Shown here: positions 1 through 7,970 of the stretch, in pieces
Layout: every line of letters begins with the position of its first letter
How positions within the stretch are numbered: position 1 is the first letter of the stretch
DNA from: JAJRRH01 sp047638815
GTDB lineage: Bacteria; Bacteroidota; Bacteroidia; Flavobacteriales_D; JABDKJ01
Direction of reading: 5' to 3'
Length of the DNA: 64,000 bases
Assembly: GCA_047638815.1 (NCBI GenBank)
Contig: JBLIMR010000001.1
Location: 1 to 64,000, forward strand
Notes under the pieces: model-generated
What the model was told of the DNA's origin: nothing
Databases searched by the model: none
Seen by the model: only the letters and a program-made list of their open reading frames with translations
Made by a program: the position numbers and the translations under genes

Positions 1-1
1 T

Positions 2-103
2 GCATTGGGCGATAAAGTTCTTCCTGAAAAATTCACCATGCAAAGACCAGAGCAATTATCAGTCGATGATTTTCTCGAGTTGGCTATCTTCTTGAAAGAT
101 TAG
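2..103 (+). CDS. rsmA: 16S rRNA dimethyladenosine transferase RsmA (KsgA), C-terminal fragment
   Basis: Only the last 33 residues are inside the window, read in the frame that ends at the TAG at 101-103. They end in QRPEQLSVDDFLELA, which matches the conserved RPExLSvxxF segment at the C-terminus of RsmA/KsgA. That enzyme dimethylates two adjacent adenosines near the 3' end of 16S rRNA during 30S assembly. The catalytic domain lies outside the window, so the call rests on this short tail. Confidence 0.7.
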   Translation, partial: ALGDKVLPEKFTMQRPEQLSVDDFLELAIFLKD

Positions 104-110
104 ACGATGT

Positions 111-146
111 TATTTTTTTCTCCCGCATATCGCGCAGATTTTCACA
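111..146 (-). repeat. R1 repeat module, partial copy downstream of the GxxExxY gene
   Basis: On the minus strand this reads like the R1 module at 237-273: TCTGCGCGATATGCGG followed by an A-rich run. About 30 of 36 positions agree with that copy. It is the outermost of the repeat modules near the GxxExxY gene and directly follows the end of rsmA. Confidence 0.65.
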
Positions 147-175
147 AAGGAAGCAAACAAATTAGGCAGAAATAA

Positions 176-273
176 ATTCGCGCATATCAGCGAAATATGC
201 GGGCAATTTCATTGAGTCAAACATCACATATATTCGTATTTTTTTCTCCGCAGATCGCGCAGATTTTCGCAGA
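176..273 (-). repeat. Composite R1-R2 repeat downstream of the GxxExxY gene (copy A)
   Basis: A unit of about 98 bp that aligns end to end with the unit at 707-803 on the other side of the GxxExxY gene. On the minus strand it has two conserved modules. R1 (237-273) starts with TCTGCGAAAATCTGCGCGAT. R2 (176-210) is the imperfect palindrome CCCGCATATTTCGCTGATAT followed by GCGCG. A poorly conserved spacer of about 25 bp separates them. The terminal 26 bp (248-273) recur exactly, inverted, at 58068-58093. Confidence 0.8.
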
Positions 274-297
274 TGAATTGGGAAAATTAGAATTGCT

Positions 298-675
298 CTA
301 TAAACCATTAACCTTCCGAAAAATCCCCGATTTAATTTCATGGACATTGAAATTTACTAATATCCCTAATTTGATATTCGTCAGTTTTAAGTATGTTAAA
401 ACTTGCTTGTGATGAACTTCAGCTAAGTTTTCTACTGATTTCACTTCGATAAGAACCTTGTTTTCAATTAACAGATCTATTCGGAAACCTAATTCCAATT
501 TTTCATTTTGATACACAACTGGTACAGGAACTTCTTTCTTAACATCTAATCCGTCTGTTTTAAATTCGTGCATCAAGGCAGCAACATAAACTGATTCTAA
601 TAATCCAGGTCCAAGATGATTATATACATTGAAAATTGCTCCTCTGATTTTATAAGAAATTTCGTTCTCATTCAT
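298..675 (-). CDS. GxxExxY family protein (PDDEXK nuclease-like)
   Basis: The 125-residue product has the signature GLLESVY (the GxxExxY motif) at about residues 24-30. It is followed by the order of a PDDEXK nuclease core: an Asp in FRIDLL (about residue 66), IEVKS (the ExK element, about 76-80) and a QVLTY (QxxxY) element at about residues 90-94. The possible active-site residues are therefore intact. Members of the family are small, common in Bacteroidetes and of unknown function. The gene stands alone between two aligned repeat units (176-273 and 707-803), an arrangement suggesting that gene and repeats form one unit. The family call is confident; nuclease activity is inference. Confidence 0.85.
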   Translation of the reverse strand: MNENEISYKIRGAIFNVYNHLGPGLLESVYVAALMHEFKTDGLDVKKEVPVPVVYQNEKLELGFRIDLLIENKVLIEVKSVENLAEVHHKQVLTYLKLTNIKLGILVNFNVHEIKSGIFRKVNGL

Positions 676-706
676 GAGAACAGGTTAATGATTTTATTGT
701 AAAAGA

Positions 707-803
707 ATCCGCGTATATCAGCGAAATCTGCGGGCAATTTTTTCAAATCAAATATGACACCTAGTAATGTTTTTTTTCCGCGGACCACTCAGGTTTTCGC
801 AGA
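707..803 (-). repeat. Composite R1-R2 repeat upstream of the GxxExxY gene (copy B)
   Basis: Second copy of the roughly 98-bp unit at 176-273, in the same orientation. The R2 module (707-741; GCCCGCAGATTTCGCTGATA on the minus strand) is well conserved. The R1 module (767-803) has diverged in the middle. The gene at 298-675 is thus bracketed by direct repeats and would be read through this copy from any upstream promoter. Confidence 0.75.
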
Positions 804-844
804 AAAAGAGCAATTATTGTTTGGATAGCAACAACTTCCAACCT

Positions 845-1936
845 CTATACCCGATTCGTCTTCCCTTCCGCTTTAAGTTCGTTAACCATCGTTTTAATGT
901 GCTGCTCTTCTTCTTTTTTACAGATTAAAAGAACATCATTAAACTCTGCCACGATGTAGTCATCAAGGCCTTGAACACAAGCCATTTTACCCTCTGGAAG
1001 TTTTATGATGTTGTTGGAAGAGTCATAGGTTCTAATCTCTCCAGAAATAATAGCATTCTGATTTTCATCTTTTGGAATATGACTGTATAATGAACCCCAA
1101 GTTCCTAGATCAGACCATCCGAAATCCGATAACATGAGTTCCACTTTATCCGCTTTTTCCATGATCCCATAATCAATAGAAATGTTTTCGCAAATAGGGA
1201 AAACCTCATCAATGAAATCTTGTTCGGCTGGAGTACCAAACTTTGCGGCTCCATCATTAAAAATGCCGAACATATCGGGTAAATTCTTTTGAAATAGTTG
1301 TTGAATATTTTTCAAACTCCAAATAAACATGCCTGAATTCCAATAATAATCCCCACTTTCAATAAATGCTTTCGCATTGTCTAAATCCGGCTTCTCAGTG
1401 AAACGACTCACCGTTTTTAATCGCGGATCGATATCAAAATTTGACTCTTCATCAAACTGTATGTAACCATAACCGGTATCAGGGCGTGAGGGCTTTATTC
1501 CCAACGTCAAAATACTATCACTGGTAGAAGCTCTCTCTAATGCAATGTTGATGATTTCATGAAACTCTTGTTCTTTCAAGATCAAATGATCTGAAGGTGC
1601 AACAATAATATTCGCTTCCGGATTTAGCGATTGAATTTTAAAATTTGCATAAGCAATACATGGCGCAGTATTTCTCATAACCGGCTCCAACAAGATGTTG
1701 TCCTCTAGAATGTCGGGGAGTTGTTCTTGCACTAATTTTTTATAACTAGCATTGGTTACAACAAGGATGTTTTCCTTGGGACAAATGGTTAAATATCGAT
1801 CAAAAGTTTGTTGAATTAAAGATCTTCCTGTTCCTAAAACATCGTGAAATTGTTTTGGAAAAGAAGTTCTACTCATTGGCCAAAAGCGACTTCCAATCCC
1901 TCCCGCCATTATGACACAATAATTATTTTTATTCAA
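845..1936 (-). CDS. manC: Mannose-1-phosphate guanylyltransferase
   Basis: Makes GDP-mannose from mannose 1-phosphate and GTP, a cytoplasmic step toward surface glycans. The 363-residue protein has the nucleotidyltransferase signature MAGGIGSRFWPMSR near the N-terminus, the PKQF motif right after it, and FTEKP followed by YYWNSGMFIW in the middle, as in GMP-type guanylyltransferases. It lacks the C-terminal phosphomannose isomerase domain of the bifunctional form. The start appears to be TTG (1934-1936): the translated N-terminus MNKNNYCVIMAGG fits the family and no in-frame ATG lies just upstream. It is transcribed away from the aminotransferase gene at 2062-3348 and may share its transcript. 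Confidence 0.93.
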   Translation of the reverse strand: MNKNNYCVIMAGGIGSRFWPMSRTSFPKQFHDVLGTGRSLIQQTFDRYLTICPKENILVVTNASYKKLVQEQLPDILEDNILLEPVMRNTAPCIAYANFKIQSLNPEANIIVAPSDHLILKEQEFHEIINIALERASTSDSILTLGIKPSRPDTGYGYIQFDEESNFDIDPRLKTVSRFTEKPDLDNAKAFIESGDYYWNSGMFIWSLKNIQQLFQKNLPDMFGIFNDGAAKFGTPAEQDFIDEVFPICENISIDYGIMEKADKVELMLSDFGWSDLGTWGSLYSHIPKDENQNAIISGEIRTYDSSNNIIKLPEGKMACVQGLDDYIVAEFNDVLLICKKEEEQHIKTMVNELKAEGKTNRV

Positions 1937-2061
1937 TTTTAATTTCTTTAATCCCTATGGGATATTAATTCTCTGACGCTTGAATCGATACTTCGGATAA
2001 CGCTCAACAGAACTGATTTGGCTGAATCCTTATTCAATACTTAGTCTTGCTTCAAGACAGT

Positions 2062-3348
2062 TTATTTTAATTCTTCGAGTGCTGCACGGATGTTGCTCAA
2101 TGCACCTTTAACATCTTCTTCTGTGGTTGTTCCAACAGATAAACGATACCACGTAGACGATCTCTCTGTTCCAAAAGCATAGAAAGGAACTATTGCCACT
2201 TTTGCTCTTTCCAATAAGTAACGGGTAATATCTTCCGTACGTTCTAAGATTTTTCCTTCAGGGGTTTGCTTGCCGACAAGATCAAATTTCAATGTTAAAT
2301 ATATTGCACCTTGAGGTGAAATCGTATCCACAGGTAATCCATCATTTTTCATGCTGATAAATCCATCATAGAAACCATTTAATCTACTTTGTAATCTCTC
2401 AATATTTTTATCCAAAAATTTATTGACCTCTTCTTTCCGTCCAAGATATTTTGCAAACGCCATTTGCTCAGGCTTTGGTGACCAAGCACCAACATGACTC
2501 AATAGGGCTTTCATTTTATCCATGATGAATTTCGGTCCGAATGCCCATCCAACTCTAATCCCAGTGGCACAGAATGCTTTACTGGCACCATCTATGGAGA
2601 TAGTATATTCCTTCATTTCAGGATATAATTCAACTGGATTGAAATGTTTAATTCCATTATACGTCAACAACCAATAAATTTGATCAAACAAAAGATACAC
2701 TGGTTTTCTCTTCCCTTTTCTTTCTTTGTTTTCCGCAAGGATCAACTCGCAAATTTCGCTAAGATCTTTTTCTGAAAAAGTTGTCCCAGTAGGGTTCAGT
2801 GGAGAACAAACGGCAACCATAGACGCATCTGAAATATGCGGTTTTAGCTGATCAACTGTTGGCATAAAGTTGTTCTCAGGAAGTGTTTCGATGATCTGTG
2901 CATTTACTCCTGTAAGGTGAGAGTAGTGATTGTTATTCCAGGATGGAATGGGAAATAAAGCTTTCTCACCTTCATTTAGAATGGCCTGATATGTCGCATA
3001 TATTAGAGGCCGAGCGCCACCGCTAACGAGTATTTCATCAGCACTATAATCCAAGCCGCCTTTCTCTTTTATAAATCCACTAATTGCCTGTCTCAACTCC
3101 AACATCCCATTGGCCATTGGATAACTGGTTAGTTTATTTTTGTACGCGGAAATAATTTCTTCTTCTAGTGCCTCAGGAATCGGAAATACTTCTGGGTCAA
3201 AATCACCAATTGTTAGATTGAATATCTTTTCACCAGCAGCAATTTTAGCTTTGACTTCTCCGGCTAGTTTTATAATTTCGGAACCTACCAGTCCATCGGC
3301 CATATCTGAGACCAATTTAACATCATTGTCAGTTGCTGTAAAACTCAT
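2062..3348 (-). CDS. Pyridoxal-phosphate-dependent aminotransferase, class I/II (aspartate aminotransferase-like)
   Basis: A fold-type I aminotransferase of 428 residues. It has the substrate-binding stretch CSPLNPTGTTFS and the PLP lysine in SIDGASKAFCATGIRVGW, and ends with a small domain containing WYRLSVGT. The start was placed at the ATG at 3346-3348 (MSFTATDND), because the longer reading adds 14 residues (MPGLLLTIQKPPKI) that look like 5' leader. The exact amino-acid substrate cannot be read from sequence; aspartate or a related acid is the usual assignment for this subgroup. About 125 bp separate it from manC. Confidence 0.88.
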   Translation of the reverse strand: MSFTATDNDVKLVSDMADGLVGSEIIKLAGEVKAKIAAGEKIFNLTIGDFDPEVFPIPEALEEEIISAYKNKLTSYPMANGMLELRQAISGFIKEKGGLDYSADEILVSGGARPLIYATYQAILNEGEKALFPIPSWNNNHYSHLTGVNAQIIETLPENNFMPTVDQLKPHISDASMVAVCSPLNPTGTTFSEKDLSEICELILAENKERKGKRKPVYLLFDQIYWLLTYNGIKHFNPVELYPEMKEYTISIDGASKAFCATGIRVGWAFGPKFIMDKMKALLSHVGAWSPKPEQMAFAKYLGRKEEVNKFLDKNIERLQSRLNGFYDGFISMKNDGLPVDTISPQGAIYLTLKFDLVGKQTPEGKILERTEDITRYLLERAKVAIVPFYAFGTERSSTWYRLSVGTTTEEDVKGALSNIRAALEELK

Positions 3349-3448
3349 AATCTTGGGTGGTTTTTGAATTGTTAATAATAGGCCAGGCACAAATTAAAAC
3401 GATGTTGCAAAGATAAAAAATTAAACGATAAGATTTCTACACACTATT

Positions 3449-4060
3449 TCAGGCTATTAGCTCAACTTCCGCGATCCCATGAACAAGATATTTTTCTTTA
3501 TTATCCACTTTAGAACATAGATATCGAGTCCTTTTCTTTTCTCCTTTTTGGAAGACATTATTGCCAAATTTAAATATACTGCCTAAGGGCAAATCATCAA
3601 GAAATAGACCTTGTTTAATATTCAAAGAAGAGAATGCCTTGTATATTTTTGGGTCTGAACAAGAGGACGCCTTTGGTTTGTCGATATGCTTTATAAGTAA
3701 TGGACTGATTTCATCGGGAAAAACATCTTTAAGTATAAATGGTTCAATGAGTTCAGAGAAAGATGCTTGCCACTCCACGCCATGAGGTTTGACACTGTGA
3801 GAGTATTCCACAAAGGTTTCGAAATGAGCAATTTCATGGACTAATGTCCACAGAAAGTGATATTGATTCAAATCTGAATTAACGGAGATTCTATGAAATT
3901 TTTTAGAATGAGGAGGTCTGTAGTCACCAAGTTTGGTCAACCTTGGCTTTGTAATCGTTAACTGAATAGGATTTTTATATAAATATGTTGAAACAATATT
4001 AACGGCCTCATCAGGTATATATTTAATTAACCCCGAACGGAGTTTATCCAATTCATTCAT
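3449..4060 (-). CDS. SprT-like zinc metalloprotease domain protein
   Basis: The 203-residue product has the zinc-protease motif HEIAHFETF (HExxH) at about residues 77-85, and a third likely metal ligand in KPHGVEW, the pattern of SprT/Spartan-type minigluzincins. There is no signal peptide, so it is probably cytoplasmic. The C-terminal part (KKRTRYLCSKVDNKEKYLVHG) resembles the beta-hairpin zinc-ribbon tail of the family but has only one cysteine. The start follows the stop of the small lipoprotein gene at 4064-4213 by three bases, so the two are probably cotranscribed. The substrate is unknown. Confidence 0.85.
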   Translation of the reverse strand: MNELDKLRSGLIKYIPDEAVNIVSTYLYKNPIQLTITKPRLTKLGDYRPPHSKKFHRISVNSDLNQYHFLWTLVHEIAHFETFVEYSHSVKPHGVEWQASFSELIEPFILKDVFPDEISPLLIKHIDKPKASSCSDPKIYKAFSSLNIKQGLFLDDLPLGSIFKFGNNVFQKGEKKRTRYLCSKVDNKEKYLVHGIAEVELIA

Positions 4061-4063
4061 TCT

Positions 4064-4213
4064 TTAGGCTTGCAATTTATCAGAAGCTTTCATTTCATTT
4101 AGCGACCAAGTGGGACAAGTCTTGCATTTTCTTTTTTTATTGGAAGCACATCCAAAAAGAAAGATGCTAACCAAAAGGATGAAAAAAGAATGACGTAATG
4201 ATTTACTGTTCAT
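4064..4213 (-). CDS. Small lipoprotein, 49 residues, CKTCPTWS motif
   Basis: A short reading frame: MNSKSLRHSFFILLVSIFLF followed by GCASNKKRKCKTCPTWS and a 16-residue tail. It has a basic n-region, a hydrophobic core and a lipobox ending in FGC, so it should be lipidated at Cys22, leaving a mature peptide of only 28 residues. The mature part has a CxxCPTWS motif that could bind metal or be redox active. An alternative in-frame ATG lies nine bases upstream (4220-4222). It ends three bases before the SprT-like gene and likely shares its transcript. The function is unknown. Confidence 0.7.
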   Translation of the reverse strand: MNSKSLRHSFFILLVSIFLFGCASNKKRKCKTCPTWSLNEMKASDKLQA

Positions 4214-4314
4214 GTTGTACATATTATTAACGACTAAGATATGAATGAAAAATCAAAAGACAAACCTTGTTTTTATCCATATGCTAACCTTACAAAGCTA
4301 TGAAATGAACGGGA

Positions 4315-4342
4315 TTGATGTGGACATATTGTTCTATCTTTG
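4315..4342 (+). promoter_or_regulatory. Bacteroidetes-type promoter for mlaEF
   Basis: TTG at 4315-4317, a 17-base spacer and TATCTTTG at 4335-4342 match the TTG / TAnnTTTG consensus of Bacteroidetes housekeeping promoters. The start codon at 4409 leaves a leader of about 60 bases. The leader opens with a GGGCCTTCGGGAC sequence that could form a small hairpin. Confidence 0.6.
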
Positions 4343-4408
4343 TAGGGCCTTCGGGACAATTGACACTATTGCTTTAACGTTTAGGGTCTGATTATCAATC
4401 AATAGAAG

Positions 4409-5149
4409 ATGAAATTGTTTATTCACATCGGTCGTTATGGTCTGTTGCTAAAAAAAGTTTTTGGCAAGAGGGAAAAAGCATCAATATACTGGCAAAGAAT
4501 AATCGAGGAAATGGAGGAGATTGGTGTGAAGTCTATTGGGCTAGTAGCACTTATGTCTCTTTTTGTGGGTGCTGTTATCACTCTGCAAACGGCATCCAAC
4601 ATCGACAACCCACTAATACCAATATATTTGGTAGGTTTTGCAACGAGGGAGTCGATAATATTGGAATTTTCACCAACAATGCTATCACTGATCCTTGCGG
4701 GAAAAGTAGGATCAAAAATTGCCTCAGAGCTAGGAAATATGAGAATCTCCGAGCAGATAGATGCGATTGAAATTATGGGGGTAAATTCTGCAGGTTACCT
4801 AATTTTCCCAAAGATCGTTGCCGCAGTTATTACATTCCCATTGCTTATAATTATGAGTATGACACTGGGTATGGTGGGCGGCTGGATAGTCTCTGTCGGT
4901 TCCAGTTTGGTTTCCTCCTATGATTATGTATATGGAATACATTATGATTTCAAGGTCTTTAATGTCGTATATGCCCTTGTAAAGACGCTGTTCTTTGCCT
5001 TTATTATAACATCTGTTTCTGCTTATTATGGTTACTTCGTTAAAGGGGGCTCCTTGGAGGTTGGTCAATCCAGCACATCGGCTGTTGTGTCAAGCAGTGT
5101 TGTTATTTTGATTGTCAACTATCTATTAACACAAATGATGTTGATATGA
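4409..5149 (+). CDS. mlaE: ABC transporter permease, MlaE/YrbE family
   Basis: Inner-membrane permease of an Mla-type lipid transporter that moves phospholipid between the two membranes. The 246-residue protein has five or six hydrophobic segments and the family hallmark LAGKVGSKIASELGNMRISE followed by QIDAIEIMGVN. Its last four bases overlap the start of the ATPase gene (ATGA at 5146-5149), indicating translational coupling. The usual MCE-domain partner (MlaD) is not in this window; the next gene downstream is on the other strand. Confidence 0.93.
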   Translation: MKLFIHIGRYGLLLKKVFGKREKASIYWQRIIEEMEEIGVKSIGLVALMSLFVGAVITLQTASNIDNPLIPIYLVGFATRESIILEFSPTMLSLILAGKVGSKIASELGNMRISEQIDAIEIMGVNSAGYLIFPKIVAAVITFPLLIIMSMTLGMVGGWIVSVGSSLVSSYDYVYGIHYDFKVFNVVYALVKTLFFAFIITSVSAYYGYFVKGGSLEVGQSSTSAVVSSSVVILIVNYLLTQMMLI

Positions 5150-5907
5150 TAGAGTTGAAGAACATAAACAAATCGTTCTTTGGGGTTCATATTGTTAAAG
5201 ATATCTCTCAAGTTTTCGAAAGAGGGAAGATCAATCAGATCATTGGGAAAAGTGGTTCCGGGAAATCAGTTTTAACGAAGTGCATCGTTGGATTACATAC
5301 TCCTGAATCGGGTGAAATCTTGTTTGACGGTCAAGACATGCTCCTCATGGATTTTAAAGAGAGAAGAGAGTTAAGAAAACAAATTGGCATGCTATTTCAA
5401 GCCTCTGCTCTATTTGATTCCATGACTGTGGAGGAAAATGTTTCATTTCCGTTGAAGATGTTTACCGATATGTCAGTAGAGGAAATTCGTGATAGAGCAA
5501 ATGTCTGTCTCAGCAGAGTCAACCTTGAGAACGTAAATCATCTATTTCCTTCGGAGACAAGTGGTGGAATGCAGAAACGAATTGGAATTGCAAGAGCTAT
5601 TGCCATGAAGCCAAAGTACCTTTTTGCAGATGAACCTAACTCTGGTCTTGACCCTATGACAGCCATTATCATTGATAATTTACTGAGAGAAATAACCTAT
5701 GAGAACGAAATGACAACCATCGTCATAACCCACGATATGAATTCCGTCATGGAGATAGGAGATAACATCATGTTCATACACGAAGGAAACAATGCTTGGA
5801 GTGGCGACAGAAAGGAGATTTTAGATTCTTACAACACAGAACTGAATAACTTTGTTTATGCTTCTGAGTTTATGAGAAAGTTGAAGTCGGTTTTGATTAG
5901 TGGATGA
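5146..5907 (+). CDS. mlaF: ABC transporter ATP-binding protein, MlaF family
   Basis: ATPase partner of the MlaE permease, 253 residues. It has Walker A GKSGSGKSVLTK, the signature SGGMQKRIGIARAI, Walker B YLFADEPNSGLDP and the switch histidine in VITHDMNSV. The order and overlap with mlaE support a common complex at the inner membrane. It is followed by a convergent gene ten bases downstream, so the operon ends here. Confidence 0.93.
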   Translation: MIELKNINKSFFGVHIVKDISQVFERGKINQIIGKSGSGKSVLTKCIVGLHTPESGEILFDGQDMLLMDFKERRELRKQIGMLFQASALFDSMTVEENVSFPLKMFTDMSVEEIRDRANVCLSRVNLENVNHLFPSETSGGMQKRIGIARAIAMKPKYLFADEPNSGLDPMTAIIIDNLLREITYENEMTTIVITHDMNSVMEIGDNIMFIHEGNNAWSGDRKEILDSYNTELNNFVYASEFMRKLKSVLISG

Positions 5908-5917
5908 TTGATAAATA

Positions 5918-6400
5918 CTATTCTGATCTTGGTTCCGTACTTTTCGGGAAAGTGAGATTGGTGCTCGAATAACTACCCCCGAAAGTGAGTGATCCAAAGT
6001 AAACTTGTGCAATGGCATCCTTTAATTGATCTTCAGATAATTCTTTGAGTGGATGAATATACGCAGACCACATTATTTCATCTGAAACACAGTATTTAAT
6101 GTCCAATGCTCTATGAAAATTAGCTTCCATGGCTTTCTTAAGCATGTTTCCATCTATGTCAGTTAAATAGGCAATGGGTGTAATTATTCGCATCCTATTA
6201 TTGGCTTCATCGCTGATGATGGTCAGTTTCATATCATTGATGGTAAGCTCCCAAAAACCATCGCTACCAGCAACTGTATCTGTTAACTCTTGAACGACCT
6301 CTCCTATTTTAGTGTTGGTCATTTCTTGAGCAGTTGTATAAAAAGATAAAGTACAGAAAAAGATGAAAAGGGAAAGGATATTAAATGTCTTTGGTTTCAT
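5918..6400 (-). CDS. Secreted YbjN/CesT-fold-like protein
   Basis: 160 residues with a clear signal peptide (MKPKTFNILSLFIFFCTLSF, cleavage near TTAQ). The mature part has alternating strands and helices with FWELTINDMKLTIISDEANN and LDIKYCVSDEIMWSAYIHPL, resembling the YbjN / type III secretion chaperone fold. There is no catalytic motif. It converges on mlaF with ten bases between the stops. The function is unknown; the fold assignment is tentative. Confidence 0.6.
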   Translation of the reverse strand: MKPKTFNILSLFIFFCTLSFYTTAQEMTNTKIGEVVQELTDTVAGSDGFWELTINDMKLTIISDEANNRMRIITPIAYLTDIDGNMLKKAMEANFHRALDIKYCVSDEIMWSAYIHPLKELSEDQLKDAIAQVYFGSLTFGGSYSSTNLTFPKSTEPRSE

Positions 6401-6655
6401 GGTTCGCTGGTTTTCAGATAAGATGACTTAAATCTAATCATTATCGATCATGAAATAAAGGTTATGGATACAATATCACACAATAGTCTTTGGGGTGACA
6501 TACTATTGAAATCTCAAATTAACCTCCATTTTAACATTTAAAAACGTAATTTTCAGCTATTTCCCTACAGTTTCTAAACAATAAATTGCAAGGCTAAGTT
6601 TGCGCCAAGACAATTTTTTAGCCACCAAACATAATATTGATTGAACATAATCCAT

Positions 6656-6663
6656 TATATTTG
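6656..6663 (+). promoter_or_regulatory. -7 element (TATATTTG) for the T9SS protein gene
   Basis: TATATTTG fits TAnnTTTG and lies 32 bases before the ATG at 6696. A TTG at 6637-6639 is 16 bases upstream, slightly closer than usual. The leader is A/T-rich (ATTATTATTAAAAAAATT), as is common before strongly expressed Bacteroidetes genes. Confidence 0.5.
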
Positions 6664-6695
6664 GCAATCACAAAATTATTATTAAAAAAATTATT

Positions 6696-7838
6696 ATGAA
6701 AAAACTATTACTTTCTTTATTATGTATAGGCGTTGCAGGCCTTTATTCTGCACAAGATGTCATTACTTTCTTTGAAGGTTTTCAAGATACATCTGAGGAC
6801 GGAGACGTTTTATTCAATGCCGTTGAAGATCCATTTAACACTGAAGATGATCAGTGGGCAAATTATGATGCTGATGGACTACCTACAAATGCGGACAATG
6901 GTGGAAACTGGTATATCGATTTTGATATTAGATATCAAACTTTAGAGGAGCCAGGTGAAGGTGGTGCTGACACTAATTTTGTTGCAAGAAGTGATTCTTG
7001 GTTAGGTGGGTTTGCTCCTGAAAACAGAAACTATTTAATTCTTCCCGAAATTGAGATTACTGATGAATCTCACTTTTTGTCATGGAAATCAGGTGCTTTT
7101 CAAGGTCCTAGATACATGGATGGATATAGCGTTGGAATCGTTACCGATATAGAAGACGCTGAAGGATCGTATGTAAAACTATGGTCAGCTGCTCAGTTTG
7201 TTGGTGATGATAATGCATGGCATCCTGCGCTTTATGGTACTGATTATGACTTCAGTGGATGTCCAGTACCAGGAGATCCTGTATTAGACCAAGATCTTTC
7301 AACGGTATGTTACCATCCTGAAGTTGGAGATGGTTTGGCTGGAACTGGTTACGTTCACGCAAACGAGTTTTCATTACCTGATTATTTAGGGTTTTCTAAT
7401 GATGACGAAACAGGAACTACGTGGTTATGTCTTTTAGAGCCACATGAGATTTCTTTAGCCGATTATATCGGAGAAACACTCAGAATTTGTTTCAGACATG
7501 ACTCTGACGATGATAACTTCATTACAATTGATGACTTGATGGTATCAAGTGGGATTTTTGTTGGTGTTCCGGAAATTGCTTTTGCAAGATTCATCAGTAT
7601 GTTCCCTAATCCAGTATCTGATCAGTTGAACTTCAACTTTACTGAAGAAGTGAAGGATAACGCTGTGATCAATGTTATTGATGCTAAGGGATCTATTGTA
7701 TACAGCGAAGTAGCAAACGGAACTGCATTGAGAAATGCATTTTCAATTGACATGTCTTCATTTAGCGCTGGTCTATACAGTGTTTCTGTAACAATTGACA
7801 ACAAACAAACGATTTCTAGCAATATCGTTAAGAAATAA
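6696..7838 (+). CDS. Secreted protein with T9SS type A sorting domain (choice-of-anchor J-like)
   Basis: 380 residues. A signal peptide (MKKLLLSLLCIGVAGLYSAQ) is followed by an acidic region of about 270 residues with NYLILPEIEITDESHFLSWK and FRHDSDDDNFITIDDLMV, the pattern of choice-of-anchor / MAM-like jelly-roll domains. The C-terminal 75 residues are a T9SS type A sorting domain (MFPNPVSDQLNF ... SAGLYSVSV ... SSNIVKK). It should pass the outer membrane by T9SS and be released or surface-attached. The ligand is unknown. It has its own promoter and a strong terminator, so it is monocistronic. Confidence 0.85.
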   Translation: MKKLLLSLLCIGVAGLYSAQDVITFFEGFQDTSEDGDVLFNAVEDPFNTEDDQWANYDADGLPTNADNGGNWYIDFDIRYQTLEEPGEGGADTNFVARSDSWLGGFAPENRNYLILPEIEITDESHFLSWKSGAFQGPRYMDGYSVGIVTDIEDAEGSYVKLWSAAQFVGDDNAWHPALYGTDYDFSGCPVPGDPVLDQDLSTVCYHPEVGDGLAGTGYVHANEFSLPDYLGFSNDDETGTTWLCLLEPHEISLADYIGETLRICFRHDSDDDNFITIDDLMVSSGIFVGVPEIAFARFISMFPNPVSDQLNFNFTEEVKDNAVINVIDAKGSIVYSEVANGTALRNAFSIDMSSFSAGLYSVSVTIDNKQTISSNIVKK

Positions 7839-7859
7839 TTCAGAAATTAACTTTCTTTT

Positions 7860-7897
7860 AAAAGGCGGCTTGGTTTATTCCAAGCCGCCTTTTTTTG
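7860..7897 (+). terminator. Intrinsic terminator after the T9SS protein gene
   Basis: A perfect 14-bp stem (5' arm 7860-7873 AAAAGGCGGCTTGG, 3' arm 7880-7893) with a six-base loop TTTATT, running into a T-tract to 7897. It lies 21 bases after the stop codon. Confidence 0.92.
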
Positions 7898-7920
7898 TGC
7901 GTAATTTGAAGGTCTATGGA

Positions 7921-7970
7921 AGGTTCCTGAGCCTGTCGAAGGGCCGGCCCTTCGACAGGCTCAGGAACCT
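7921..7970. repeat. 50-bp perfect palindrome
   Basis: Two 25-base arms (7921-7945 and 7946-7970) are exact reverse complements with no spacer. The arm starts AGGTTCCTGAGCCTGTCGAA and the centre is GGGCC/GGCCC. It lies 24 bases past the terminator of the T9SS gene and 113 bases before crcB. A diverged half copy (GTTTCTGAGCTTGTCGAAGG, 45718-45737) occurs in another intergenic region. The half-site resembles a repeat common between genes in many bacterial genomes. Confidence 0.9.

Noticed and set aside
197..412. Plus-strand frame across copy A of the repeat and the end of the GxxExxY gene
   Set aside because: It is formed by repeat sequence and the antisense of a well-supported gene.
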